From Actinomycetes bacterium (GTDB lineage: Bacteria > Actinomycetota > Coriobacteriia > Anaerosomatales > JAGXFU01): a stretch of 64,000 nucleotides of DNA. Location of the stretch: the NCBI GenBank assembly GCA_024637115.1, contig JAGXFU010000005.1, positions 64,001-128,000 on the forward strand, in the 5' to 3' direction. Below are positions 14,709 through 22,456 of this stretch, piece after piece (positions within the stretch are counted from its first letter, which is position 1; the number at the start of each line of letters is the position of its first letter). The notes beneath the pieces were generated by a model that was not told the origin of the DNA, ran no database searches, and saw only the letters and a program-made list of their open reading frames with translations. The translations under genes were made by a program, and so were the position numbers.

Positions 14709-16058
14709 CTAGGCCCGCAGCTTGTCGCGCATCTCCTCGGCGCGCGCAAGCAGATGCGTTGCGTCGAGGCTTCCCCACGAACCGGAGTCATAGAGCACGT
14801 CGCCTGCAACCATCGTGAACAGCACGTTCTCCTGGTTGGCCGTGTGCACGAGAGTACTGTACGGATACGCGGTCGGAGCCTGATGTCCGTGCGAGAGATC
14901 CACCGCGATGATGTCCGCCTGCTTGCCTACCTCCAGCGAGCCCACCCGGTCGTCGATCTGCAGCGCACGCGCTGCATCGAGCGTCGCGAGCTTCACAAAC
15001 TTGCGTGCGATGTGGAATTGCTCGTGCGCGTCGACCGCCCGCTGGATCAGCAGACCGATCCGCATCTCATCGAACATATCGAGGGTATTGTTCGAGGCCG
15101 GTGAGTCAGTCCCGATGCCTATTCTGATTCCCTTCTGCAGCATCTCACGCACCGGCAGCACGCCCATCCCGAGCTTGGCGTTGCAACGCGGGCAGAAGGC
15201 GACCGCAACGTCATTGGAGGCAAGAACCTCGATGTCGCTTTCATCGACCTGGGTGCAGTGGACCGCCAGCAGGTTCGGTACATCGAACAGTCCCCACTGC
15301 AGGACGTATTGCACCGGACTCACACCGGTCGGTAGCCAGCCGAGCTGGTCACCGCCGTAGAGGTCGCGAAAGTCGACGGCGAGCCGAGAGCTACCGTACT
15401 TGACGAAGTCATACTCCTCGCGCGAACCGGCCAGGTGCATAGAGACCGGCAACCCTTCCTGCACGGCAAGTTGGGCAACACGGGTGTAGAGCTCCGGATG
15501 GCATGCGTACGTCGAGTGAGGAGCAATACCCACGGTAACGCGATCCGGGTCGCACAGTTCACGCCATTCCGCCATATCGCTGAGGGCGCGCTCCATCACC
15601 GAATCGATCTCCCGCTTGTCCATGGTTGCGACTTCGCGATACACGAACGCGCGAAGCCCCGAGACGGCGACTGCGCGGGCGCTTGCTCCGGTGTCGGTGA
15701 TATCGGCAACGGTCGTGATGCCGGACTGAAGGGCTTCGAGTGCGCCCAACAGTGCCGAATCTTCCCAATCACGGTCATCAAACTTCTGCTCACGCTCCAT
15801 GAGCTGCAGCTTCCACTGCGAGTAGGGCAGGTCATCAACGAGTCCACGCATCGTGGCGAACTCGAGATGCGTGTGCAGATCCACGAATCCGGGCATCAGC
15901 GCCGCAAGTCCAAAATCACGGACTTCCTCGTTGGGATGCGCCTCGCGCAGTTTGTCGAATTCGCCTATCTCGATGATTTCGTCATTGCGAACGAGAACCG
16001 CGCCGTGCTCGATGTGCGGTGATGACACGGGGAGAACGTACCTGGCAGCGAGGAGCAT
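14709..16058 (-). CDS. Amidohydrolase-superfamily deaminase, possibly aminofutalosine deaminase
   Basis: A 449-residue metal-dependent deaminase of the MtaD/SAH-deaminase group. Metal ligands are HTHLE at about residue 62, PHSTYACHPELY, AVHCTQVDESD and the GTDSPASNN motif near residue 319. The group covers 5-methylthioadenosine, S-adenosylhomocysteine and 6-amino-6-deoxyfutalosine deaminases. ubiE/menG lies 79 bases upstream, which favours a menaquinone (futalosine pathway) role. That is inference: no mqnA, mqnC, mqnD or mqnE gene is in the window. Confidence 0.8.
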   Translation of the reverse strand: MLLAARYVLPVSSPHIEHGAVLVRNDEIIEIGEFDKLREAHPNEEVRDFGLAALMPGFVDLHTHLEFATMRGLVDDLPYSQWKLQLMEREQKFDDRDWEDSALLGALEALQSGITTVADITDTGASARAVAVSGLRAFVYREVATMDKREIDSVMERALSDMAEWRELCDPDRVTVGIAPHSTYACHPELYTRVAQLAVQEGLPVSMHLAGSREEYDFVKYGSSRLAVDFRDLYGGDQLGWLPTGVSPVQYVLQWGLFDVPNLLAVHCTQVDESDIEVLASNDVAVAFCPRCNAKLGMGVLPVREMLQKGIRIGIGTDSPASNNTLDMFDEMRIGLLIQRAVDAHEQFHIARKFVKLATLDAARALQIDDRVGSLEVGKQADIIAVDLSHGHQAPTAYPYSTLVHTANQENVLFTMVAGDVLYDSGSWGSLDATHLLARAEEMRDKLRA

Positions 16059-16137
16059 CTGGCCTCCTGTGGATTGCGTTGAATGTTCGCCTATCTTACC
16101 CCAGGTGCGCGATGTGCAACGCGAAGGACGTCTGCGC

Positions 16138-16881
16138 TCAGACTGTCGCTACGTGCACGGCCACGATCCCGAACGACACGTTGTTCCAGTCAACGACATC
16201 AAAACCCGCCGCCCGCAGTTCGGCAGCGAGCGCCGGCTGATTCGGGAACCTGAGAATCGAGTCGTTGAGATATTGGAAGGACGCACGATCCCCTCCCGAC
16301 AGCAATGACCCGAGCGTGGGTATCACGAGCCTGAGATACGCATGATAGAGCCACCTGAACGGCGGAAAGGGAGGACGCGAGAACTCGAGGATGACGTAGC
16401 GTCCGCCCGGTTTGAGAACGCGTCGAACCTCCCGGAAGTTCGCGGCCCGATCCGGTAGATTGCGCACTCCGAAGGCAACGCTCACCACGTCAAACGACCG
16501 ATCATCGAACGGCAGGTCCTGTGCATCGGCCTGGCTGAATCGAACAGGGACGCCGCTTGCGACCTTTCCAACCTTGCCTTCGGCAACTGCCAGCATCTCA
16601 GGTACGAAATCGGTACCCAGAACCTCGGAAGGAAGCCCTGTTTTTGCATACACCAGCGACAGGTCTCCCGTGCCGGCGCACAGGTCGAGGACGCGCTCGC
16701 CTTTTCGGAGTCGAGAAAGCCCGACGGCACGACGACGCCAGATTCTGTCGATGCCGAAGCTCGACAGAAGGTTGAACGCATCGTAATTGGTCGCAATACC
16801 GGAGAAGATGCCACGCACTCTCTCACTCGTTGCCTCGCCCGGAGCCGCTTCTCGCGGTTCCGGAGCGGTGGGTTCAGTCAC
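16138..16881 (-). CDS. ubiE: Demethylmenaquinone methyltransferase
   Basis: SAM-dependent C-methyltransferase that performs the last step of menaquinone synthesis (247 aa). Signatures are VRGIFSGIATNYDAFN near residue 23, VLDLCAGTGDLSLVYA for SAM binding, and DAQDLPFDDRSFDVVSVAFGVRN, followed by LKPGGRYVILEFSRP. The start is GTG at 16881, immediately after the radical SAM stop. Quinone supply is directly relevant to the membrane cytochromes at 21-24 kb. Confidence 0.94.
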   Translation of the reverse strand: MTEPTAPEPREAAPGEATSERVRGIFSGIATNYDAFNLLSSFGIDRIWRRRAVGLSRLRKGERVLDLCAGTGDLSLVYAKTGLPSEVLGTDFVPEMLAVAEGKVGKVASGVPVRFSQADAQDLPFDDRSFDVVSVAFGVRNLPDRAANFREVRRVLKPGGRYVILEFSRPPFPPFRWLYHAYLRLVIPTLGSLLSGGDRASFQYLNDSILRFPNQPALAAELRAAGFDVVDWNNVSFGIVAVHVATV

Positions 16882-18660
16882 CTAGACCTCCGTAGTCTCG
16901 CACACTGGATGCGGGGTCACGCGCCGCAGATTGAACAGGTTAGCGAGATTCTCCGTCACCCACAACACAAGGACGTGCCAGACGTGCCTATAGGAAGCGT
17001 ACGCAGGCCAGTTGAGCTCGGACTTCTGACACACGGTGGACTCACTCAGTCGATCCATATCGGCCTTGAGCGCGGCGAACTGCTTGGCGCGATCCTCCTG
17101 CGGACCCGCAACTATGGCATCGATGTGCGCCATCGCCTCACGTGCCTGCCCGATACGCGCTTCTGTCTGAGCCGCAGCCTCCGGCTCGACAACGCCGATT
17201 CGGCCCTTGAGACGATTGATCTGAAGCCCTACTTCATAGGTGGCATCAACGAGTTCGCTGCGGGTCATCGCATCGCTCTCGTAGTTCATGATGTACTTCC
17301 AGGAAGGCTGCACAAGCAGCTGGCGATGCTCCTCGAGCGTATCCGCCAGACGCGTGTATCCGTATTTCGAGGGGTCGTCATACACGCGAGAACCGGGGTC
17401 GAGGAACGGAGCCATCGGCGAAGAAAAGGCCAACAGCCGCTTGTCGTTGCCCACCCGGTCATACAGTCCCTCAAGATAGCCGGCGGTCTCCAGCACCGAC
17501 GCCGCGCTCTGGGTTGGAATACCGGTCATGAAGTACAGATCGAATCGACTGCACCCATGCTTGAGGGCCGCTTCGATCGAGGTCTCCACCTGATCCATCG
17601 TGTAGTGCTTCTTACCGAACGCGGCGCGCACGTCATCGTCGTGGCTCTCGACCGATATCTCAACGGAATAGTCGTTGAGGTGTTCATTCAGGAACTCATA
17701 GAACTCCTCGGCAGGCGGCTTGAAGAACTCGAAGCCGATGGGGTTGCGCAGATTGATCTTTGACAGGCCGCGAATGAACTCTCCCACGTAGTCGCGCCCT
17801 GCCTGAAGGAAGTCGTTGAGTACGAAGATCGGGCCCGGGATGTACTTCTGGATGTGCTCGATATCGCGAACGAGCAGCTGGGGGTCACGAAACGCGATGC
17901 GATCGCGACCGTAGTGCTCCCGAAATGCATATGCCGAGCCACCGCAAGTCACACAGTCATGGGTGCACCCGCGAGACGTGAGCGATGCGCACACCGGATA
18001 CTGCAGCCAGTCGCGAAACGGCACCGAACCCATCATGTCTCGATCGCGAATGACCGACCTCATTGAGAACGAGTAATCGAGCGAGATGTCGTTCATGTCC
18101 TTGGGAATCCACGAGAACGGCGTCGAGACGATGCTTCCGTCACGCGTCTTGTAGGTGAGGTTCGGAATGTCGTCGATGCGCCCTTTGCCCTTGAGGGCGA
18201 ACATGAGCCGCGTGATCGGATCCTCGGTGGAGTCACCTCGAACCACGTAGTCGACGCATTCGTAGCTCGCGAGCTCTTCGTGATAGTGACTCGCCGACAA
18301 GCCGCCAAAGATCACCGGCTTGTCCGGGTGATACTTCTTGCATATCTTGGCGATCTCAATCGAGCCATGGGCATGAGGCAGCCAGTGCAGATCGATCCCG
18401 AATGCGACCGGGTTCATATCGCGAATAGCCGCCTCGACATCAAAGCCGGGACGGTTGAGCATGAGCACGGCGAGGTTGACGATACGAACCCGAAGACCGT
18501 GACGCTCCATGTATTCGGCCATCGTGGTGAAACCGAGAGGATACATCTCGAAAGCGGGCGTTGAGGGCACCATGTCCGAGACCGGTCCGAACATGATCGA
18601 ATGCTCACGAAAATCGTACACACTCGGAGCGTGTAGCAAGACAAGGTCGACTCTCGACAT
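16882..18660 (-). CDS. B12-binding-type radical SAM protein
   Basis: 592 residues with an N-terminal cobalamin-binding-like Rossmann region (VFGIDLHWLPHAHGS, VIFGGLSASHYHEEL) and a radical SAM core. The [4Fe-4S] cysteines are C232, C236 and C239 in RGCTHDCVTCGG. Later motifs include EISVESHDDDVRAAFGKKH and the LYFMTGIPTQS barrel strand. A helical C-terminal region ends the protein. It resembles the uncharacterised Ta0216-like B12/SAM family. Substrate unknown; the coupled ubiE and deaminase genes suggest quinone or nucleoside chemistry, but this is weak. The start at 18660 (MSRVDLVLLHAP) is preferred; an ATG at 18696 is also open, and neither has a strong ribosome site. Confidence 0.85.
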   Translation of the reverse strand: MSRVDLVLLHAPSVYDFREHSIMFGPVSDMVPSTPAFEMYPLGFTTMAEYMERHGLRVRIVNLAVLMLNRPGFDVEAAIRDMNPVAFGIDLHWLPHAHGSIEIAKICKKYHPDKPVIFGGLSASHYHEELASYECVDYVVRGDSTEDPITRLMFALKGKGRIDDIPNLTYKTRDGSIVSTPFSWIPKDMNDISLDYSFSMRSVIRDRDMMGSVPFRDWLQYPVCASLTSRGCTHDCVTCGGSAYAFREHYGRDRIAFRDPQLLVRDIEHIQKYIPGPIFVLNDFLQAGRDYVGEFIRGLSKINLRNPIGFEFFKPPAEEFYEFLNEHLNDYSVEISVESHDDDVRAAFGKKHYTMDQVETSIEAALKHGCSRFDLYFMTGIPTQSAASVLETAGYLEGLYDRVGNDKRLLAFSSPMAPFLDPGSRVYDDPSKYGYTRLADTLEEHRQLLVQPSWKYIMNYESDAMTRSELVDATYEVGLQINRLKGRIGVVEPEAAAQTEARIGQAREAMAHIDAIVAGPQEDRAKQFAALKADMDRLSESTVCQKSELNWPAYASYRHVWHVLVLWVTENLANLFNLRRVTPHPVCETTEV

Positions 18661-19009
18661 ACGGACCCAGGCCTTCCAGTATCGCGTGCGTCCCATCTAG
18701 TGCCCGGCAGCACCATGAGCGGCACAGACGTGCCGTCGTACGCACAGTGGCGGCAAGTATAACATTCGCGGCAGGTGAACGGTTTCCTGCCATCGGGGAC
18801 TGAGCATGCGACCATCTCGGTGCTGCCATGCCGGGCGATGAAAATGGTTGCCGGCCTCGAGCCGGGGGGTGTACACCCAAAGACTTCGTGCAACCGTGAA
18901 CGCATCTAGCTACATTGATGAACCGACTCATGTCGATTCCACTATTCACAAACGCCGTCACCCGGTCACGCGCGCGCACGTTACGTGGCCTTGGCCACTC
19001 GCTGAACCT
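18661..19009. other. 349-base intergenic region
   Basis: Non-coding stretch between the Rex-like gene and the radical SAM gene, both on the minus strand. It holds the candidate promoter at 18756-18764 and a short perfect inverted repeat GTGGCC-TT-GGCCAC at 18985-18998, just after the Rex-like gene, too short to call a terminator. I see no protein-like frame and no recognisable RNA gene. Confidence 0.6.
18756..18764 (-). promoter_or_regulatory. Candidate extended -10 promoter of the radical SAM operon
   Basis: The minus strand reads TGTTATACT: TGN plus TATACT, five of six matches to TATAAT. It lies about 95 bases before the chosen start codon. No clear -35 is seen. It would drive radical SAM, ubiE, the deaminase, RseC-like and the 132-aa membrane protein. 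Confidence 0.4.
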
Positions 19010-19645
19010 CTACAGTGACTGACAGCGGCATGCAAGCGACTTGATGTCGCATGGCATGCGCACGTGACTGACTTCCATGCCTTCGGGCTTGTTGATGCGA
19101 ATCGCGGGAGTGAGCAACAGCACGCCCGATACTCCGGATTCGCCGAGCAGGTCGATCGTCATCTGAACCCAGCCCGGCGAACACGCTACGAGCGCCACGG
19201 TGACGCCCAGTTCGCGGTCAATCTTGGGCAAGTCAGTGATGTGGCGAATCTCAATCCCGTCGATCTCCTTGCCCACGTCATCGGGCAGTTCCGAGTAGTA
19301 CGCGACAGGACGTACGCCGTAACTGTGTGACGGGAAGACCACCTGCAGGGCTGAGAGCATCTGAGCTGAACCGATCTTGATGATCGGATACTCATCGGAG
19401 AGTCCGAGGAATTCTGTGAGCGATGCAAACAGCTCATGTGTGTCATATCCAGCGCCGGGACGCCCGACTCCGCCAATGAACGACATGTCACGACGAACCG
19501 TCTCCTCTTTCACGCTGAGTTCCTCGGCGAGATGCCGTGAGGTGATTCTGCCCTGGCTCCCCTTGCGGATGAGTTCGCCAAGATAGCAGTGGTAGAGCGA
19601 GAGACGATACACCGATGCCTCAGGTACGTGGGTGTGGGTCGCCAC
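19010..19645 (-). CDS. Rex paralogue with degenerate nucleotide-binding loop
   Basis: A 211-residue homologue of the redox repressor Rex. The winged-helix half is intact in outline: VYRLSLYHCYLGELIRKG, then ITSRHLAEELSVKEETVRRDMSFIG and GRPGAGYDTHELFASL. In true Rex the Rossmann loop is GxGxxG; here the same place reads IKIGSAQMLSAL (residues 89-100), so tight NAD(H) binding is doubtful. The C-terminal half is also diverged but keeps the order of a Rex fold. GTG at 19645 is chosen because GGAAGGA lies seven bases upstream. It may sense another ligand or act constitutively. A canonical Rex is encoded at 29.9 kb. Confidence 0.8.
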   Translation of the reverse strand: MATHTHVPEASVYRLSLYHCYLGELIRKGSQGRITSRHLAEELSVKEETVRRDMSFIGGVGRPGAGYDTHELFASLTEFLGLSDEYPIIKIGSAQMLSALQVVFPSHSYGVRPVAYYSELPDDVGKEIDGIEIRHITDLPKIDRELGVTVALVACSPGWVQMTIDLLGESGVSGVLLLTPAIRINKPEGMEVSHVRMPCDIKSLACRCQSL

Positions 19646-19769
19646 GGGCAGTCCTTCCGGTCGCAGGACGCGCAAAGTTCGTTACTTCATGCACGTAGTG
19701 TAGCGCGACTTCGTGATAGTTGCACGGACTCCCGGTGCGATGATGCGAGCGCCAAATAGCGGCGAATCG

Positions 19770-20234
19770 CTAGTTGAGCGGCGGCGGGATGGCCCCTGTG
19801 CCCTCGACCGCATTCGCATCTCCGGCCACCCAGCGCCCATCGATCAGACTCATGTCGAACACCGTTGCGATGGGCCAGTCGGGATGGGCATCATCGGCAA
19901 TCCAGACGACAACGACATCCGCTGCGCTGTCTTCTTCTGCAGATATGTACGGCTGCTCCCAGTCCGGCGTGGGAGCGATGGCTGAATCGGCTTGCGCCTC
20001 ACTTTGTGATGCGCTCGCAAGCTCCTGGGCAAGGGCTGGCTCCAGGAGGAACTCCGCATAAGCCGACGCGTCCACGGAGCGCTCCGCTCTCAGTTCCAGC
20101 AACTGCTGAACAGACTGCTCAGGAGCGGCCAACTCACGCGACTGTCCGCCACACGCGGCAAGAAGAGCCACGAGGGTCAGGCCGACGGCCACACCGATCA
20201 CACGTGATCCCATTGTGCGAACCCGCGATTCCAT
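19770..20234 (-). CDS. Lipoprotein of unknown function
   Basis: 154 residues with a lipoprotein signal: hydrophobic stretch ending LVALLAAC, lipid-anchored Cys at residue 28. The mature part is acidic and Ala/Glu-rich and ends in a small beta-type region (DVVVVWIADDAHPDWPIAT, MSLIDGRWVAGDA) that resembles NTF2-like or DUF-type stress domains. It overlaps the stop of the NHL gene. Its position at the end of the cytochrome operon suggests an extracytoplasmic accessory role. Confidence 0.7.
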   Translation of the reverse strand: MESRVRTMGSRVIGVAVGLTLVALLAACGGQSRELAAPEQSVQQLLELRAERSVDASAYAEFLLEPALAQELASASQSEAQADSAIAPTPDWEQPYISAEEDSAADVVVVWIADDAHPDWPIATVFDMSLIDGRWVAGDANAVEGTGAIPPPLN

Positions 20235-21250
20235 TACTGTGTCTCCTCGCGTACGTTGTACACTTTGACCTGCCCTGCGGCTGCATCAGTCACATACAGC
20301 CGCAGCTCCCGGGCATCCCAGAAGACTCCTTCGGGTGCGGACAGGATACCACCCTCCGATACGCGATCCGTATGCTCGTCTCCCACCGTGTCATCACGAG
20401 TCGCTCCTGTCGAGTCGAATATCGACACCACGCGCGCGAACGTCTCGACAACAACAATGCGCCCATCGCTGAGTGCGGTGAGGTCCCTGGGTAGCTCGAG
20501 TCGACTCTCAATGAACCCCACAAGCTCTCCGGTGGCGGCCTCGAACCTCAAGACCCGCCCGGCATTCGAATCGGCAACGAGCAGCGTCCTGTCTTCCCAC
20601 GCGAGACCGCCGGCGAAAGCAAGCGGTGGGTCAAGGGAGTCGCCAATGCGCCGAGGACGAGATTGACTATCGAGTGAGAAGGCGACAACGGTAGCGGACA
20701 CCGCATCCGCGACGAAGACTTCGTCATCAGAGGCGGTGATAGCGGTTGGCTGTACAGCCTCGGCAGCTCCCGCGAGAACCCCTGAGCTTCCCGGCTCATC
20801 CGGATCCACCCAGACAACACGACTTCCCGCCGTGTCAACGATTCCCAGTGTCCCGTCAGGCAGCAGAGCAACATCCACGGGATAGAACGCCGCAGCACCC
20901 GGTGCAGGGAGCACGGTGAGGGTCTCTATGAGCGCGCCGGCGTAGGATCGAACCGACACGAGTCCGGCGTCCGCCTCCGCGATGAACAATCGCTCCCCGT
21001 CGCCCGCAATACCCAGCGGGCGCCCAAGAGCAGGACGATCCGACGGCGGGAACGCGCCGGCAAACGAAACCGTGGCTGTTGAATCGGGCGTGAAGTATGC
21101 GAAGTCGATCGCATCGACCTCGCCCGGGTCCGAGCCGGTAACGAGCCACCCAATGAACGAACCGATTCCCAACGCAATGAGAAACAGCATGAGGGCGACA
21201 AGCCGACCAGTTGAGACTCCGCCCGCGAGCCGGTCAGAGAGCGCACGCAT
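20234..21250 (-). CDS. Membrane-anchored six-bladed NHL propeller protein
   Basis: 338 residues. One N-terminal transmembrane helix (about 15-36) is followed by six NHL-type blades, each with a D/A-[VI]-x-D or A-D-x-x-x-x-x-V pattern, e.g. GTLGIVDTAGSRVVWVD, DEVFVADAVSATVVAF, RTLLVADSNAGRVLRF, LRLYVTDAAAGQVKVY. NHL propellers bind proteins or glycans outside the cell. It follows the 12-heme cytochrome (15-base gap), the same pairing of propeller and cytochrome seen twice more in this window. The ATG at 21250 is chosen because the longer frame overlaps the cytochrome gene. Confidence 0.82.
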   Translation of the reverse strand: MRALSDRLAGGVSTGRLVALMLFLIALGIGSFIGWLVTGSDPGEVDAIDFAYFTPDSTATVSFAGAFPPSDRPALGRPLGIAGDGERLFIAEADAGLVSVRSYAGALIETLTVLPAPGAAAFYPVDVALLPDGTLGIVDTAGSRVVWVDPDEPGSSGVLAGAAEAVQPTAITASDDEVFVADAVSATVVAFSLDSQSRPRRIGDSLDPPLAFAGGLAWEDRTLLVADSNAGRVLRFEAATGELVGFIESRLELPRDLTALSDGRIVVVETFARVVSIFDSTGATRDDTVGDEHTDRVSEGGILSAPEGVFWDARELRLYVTDAAAGQVKVYNVREETQ

Positions 21251-21264
21251 TCCGTGCCCTTGGC

Positions 21265-22440
21265 TCACCTCGTGCCGCGAACGTGGCACTCCGCACAGAA
21301 TGTCGGGTTGTGGCAGTCAAAGCACTGCTGAGCTCCGGACTGGCGCACGGCGACAAAGTGCTGAGGAATCCACGGCTTGGTCGCATCACCCTGCGGGTGA
21401 TGGCACGAGTTGCAGAACTCCGTTCCGGTGCTCCCGGCAGCCGCTCCCTTGGCGTGGCAGTTGGCACATACCGCGGAGTTGGTCTTTCCAAGCTCACCAT
21501 GTCCCTGGGTGAAGTCGGCCGGGTGCGGCATTGGCACACCGTGGCAATCCGTACAGAACGACTCCGCGTGGCAGGTACCACAATAGAAGATGTCATCGAG
21601 GGGCATCATATCGAGTTCGGAGCCATCAGAGCCTTCCTCGGCAGATTCATTTGAGGCTGCTGATGCCTCGGCGGTGGCAGTGGTCTCACCCCACGCCTCC
21701 TGAGCGAGTTCCGCATGAAGGTAAGAGTCTCCGCCGAACTCATAGAAGCCAGGCTCAACGTGATTCGCGGGCTTGAGCTCAAAACCAGGAGTGTGACACG
21801 CCCCGCACGCACCCGGCGCCAAGCCGTCGCTCTCCTGGCTGTGGCATCGGAAACACGAGGTCATCAGCATGAAGTCATCATGGCCGGTGTTCGTGGTCTC
21901 AGTGGCCGGGTCGACGTTGACGAACTCCATCCCATCCTCGTTGTGCGCCACCCGGTTATGACACACCGTACACGTCACATCATTCTCTGCATGAATCGCG
22001 TGATCTATCACGATTCCCTGCGAGGGAGTGGCCTGGCGATTATCAGAATGGCACTGTTCACACTGCTCGGAGGGCATCTCAAGAGCGAGGTGCGACTCAC
22101 CGTTCAGAGGAATCTCATACTTGTTGGTCGCCGTCAGATACAGTTCGCCCAGAGCTTCGGCTTTGTGAAAGAGAAAGGTGACAGGATCCGAGTTCACGGG
22201 CATATGGCATGCCATGCATGACACCTTGTTGTGAGCCGAGGCCTGATACGCCGTGATGGTGTCGTCCTGAACCTTGTGGCACCCATTGGCGCAAAACCAA
22301 TACGTGGACGTGATGCCAAGAGCGGCGATCACGAACACAGCGAGTCCAAGAACCGCAACTCCGGTCCAGATGATGAACCGCGGGCGGCGGGCGGGATCCT
22401 TGAAGCCAGATATCAGGGAGAGCTTAGCCATCGATGGCAT
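21265..22440 (-). CDS. Membrane-anchored dodecaheme NapC/NrfH-like cytochrome c
   Basis: 391 residues: a transmembrane helix (about residues 23-45) then 11 CXXCH sites (CMACH, CEQCH, CTVCH, CFRCH, CGACH, CGTCH, CTDCH, CANCH, CNSCH, CFDCH, CAECH) and one CX3CH site (FCANGCHK) right after the helix. The helix plus CANGCH...SCMACHMPVN arrangement is that of NapC/NrfH-type menaquinol dehydrogenases, extended by extra hemes. A Ser/Glu-rich insert splits the heme regions near residue 255. It probably takes electrons from menaquinol. ATG at 22440 (GAAGGA upstream) is preferred; ATG at 22431 is possible. Confidence 0.88.
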   Translation of the reverse strand: MPSMAKLSLISGFKDPARRPRFIIWTGVAVLGLAVFVIAALGITSTYWFCANGCHKVQDDTITAYQASAHNKVSCMACHMPVNSDPVTFLFHKAEALGELYLTATNKYEIPLNGESHLALEMPSEQCEQCHSDNRQATPSQGIVIDHAIHAENDVTCTVCHNRVAHNEDGMEFVNVDPATETTNTGHDDFMLMTSCFRCHSQESDGLAPGACGACHTPGFELKPANHVEPGFYEFGGDSYLHAELAQEAWGETTATAEASAASNESAEEGSDGSELDMMPLDDIFYCGTCHAESFCTDCHGVPMPHPADFTQGHGELGKTNSAVCANCHAKGAAAGSTGTEFCNSCHHPQGDATKPWIPQHFVAVRQSGAQQCFDCHNPTFCAECHVRGTR

Positions 22441-22456
22441 CCTTCACAGTCAATAA

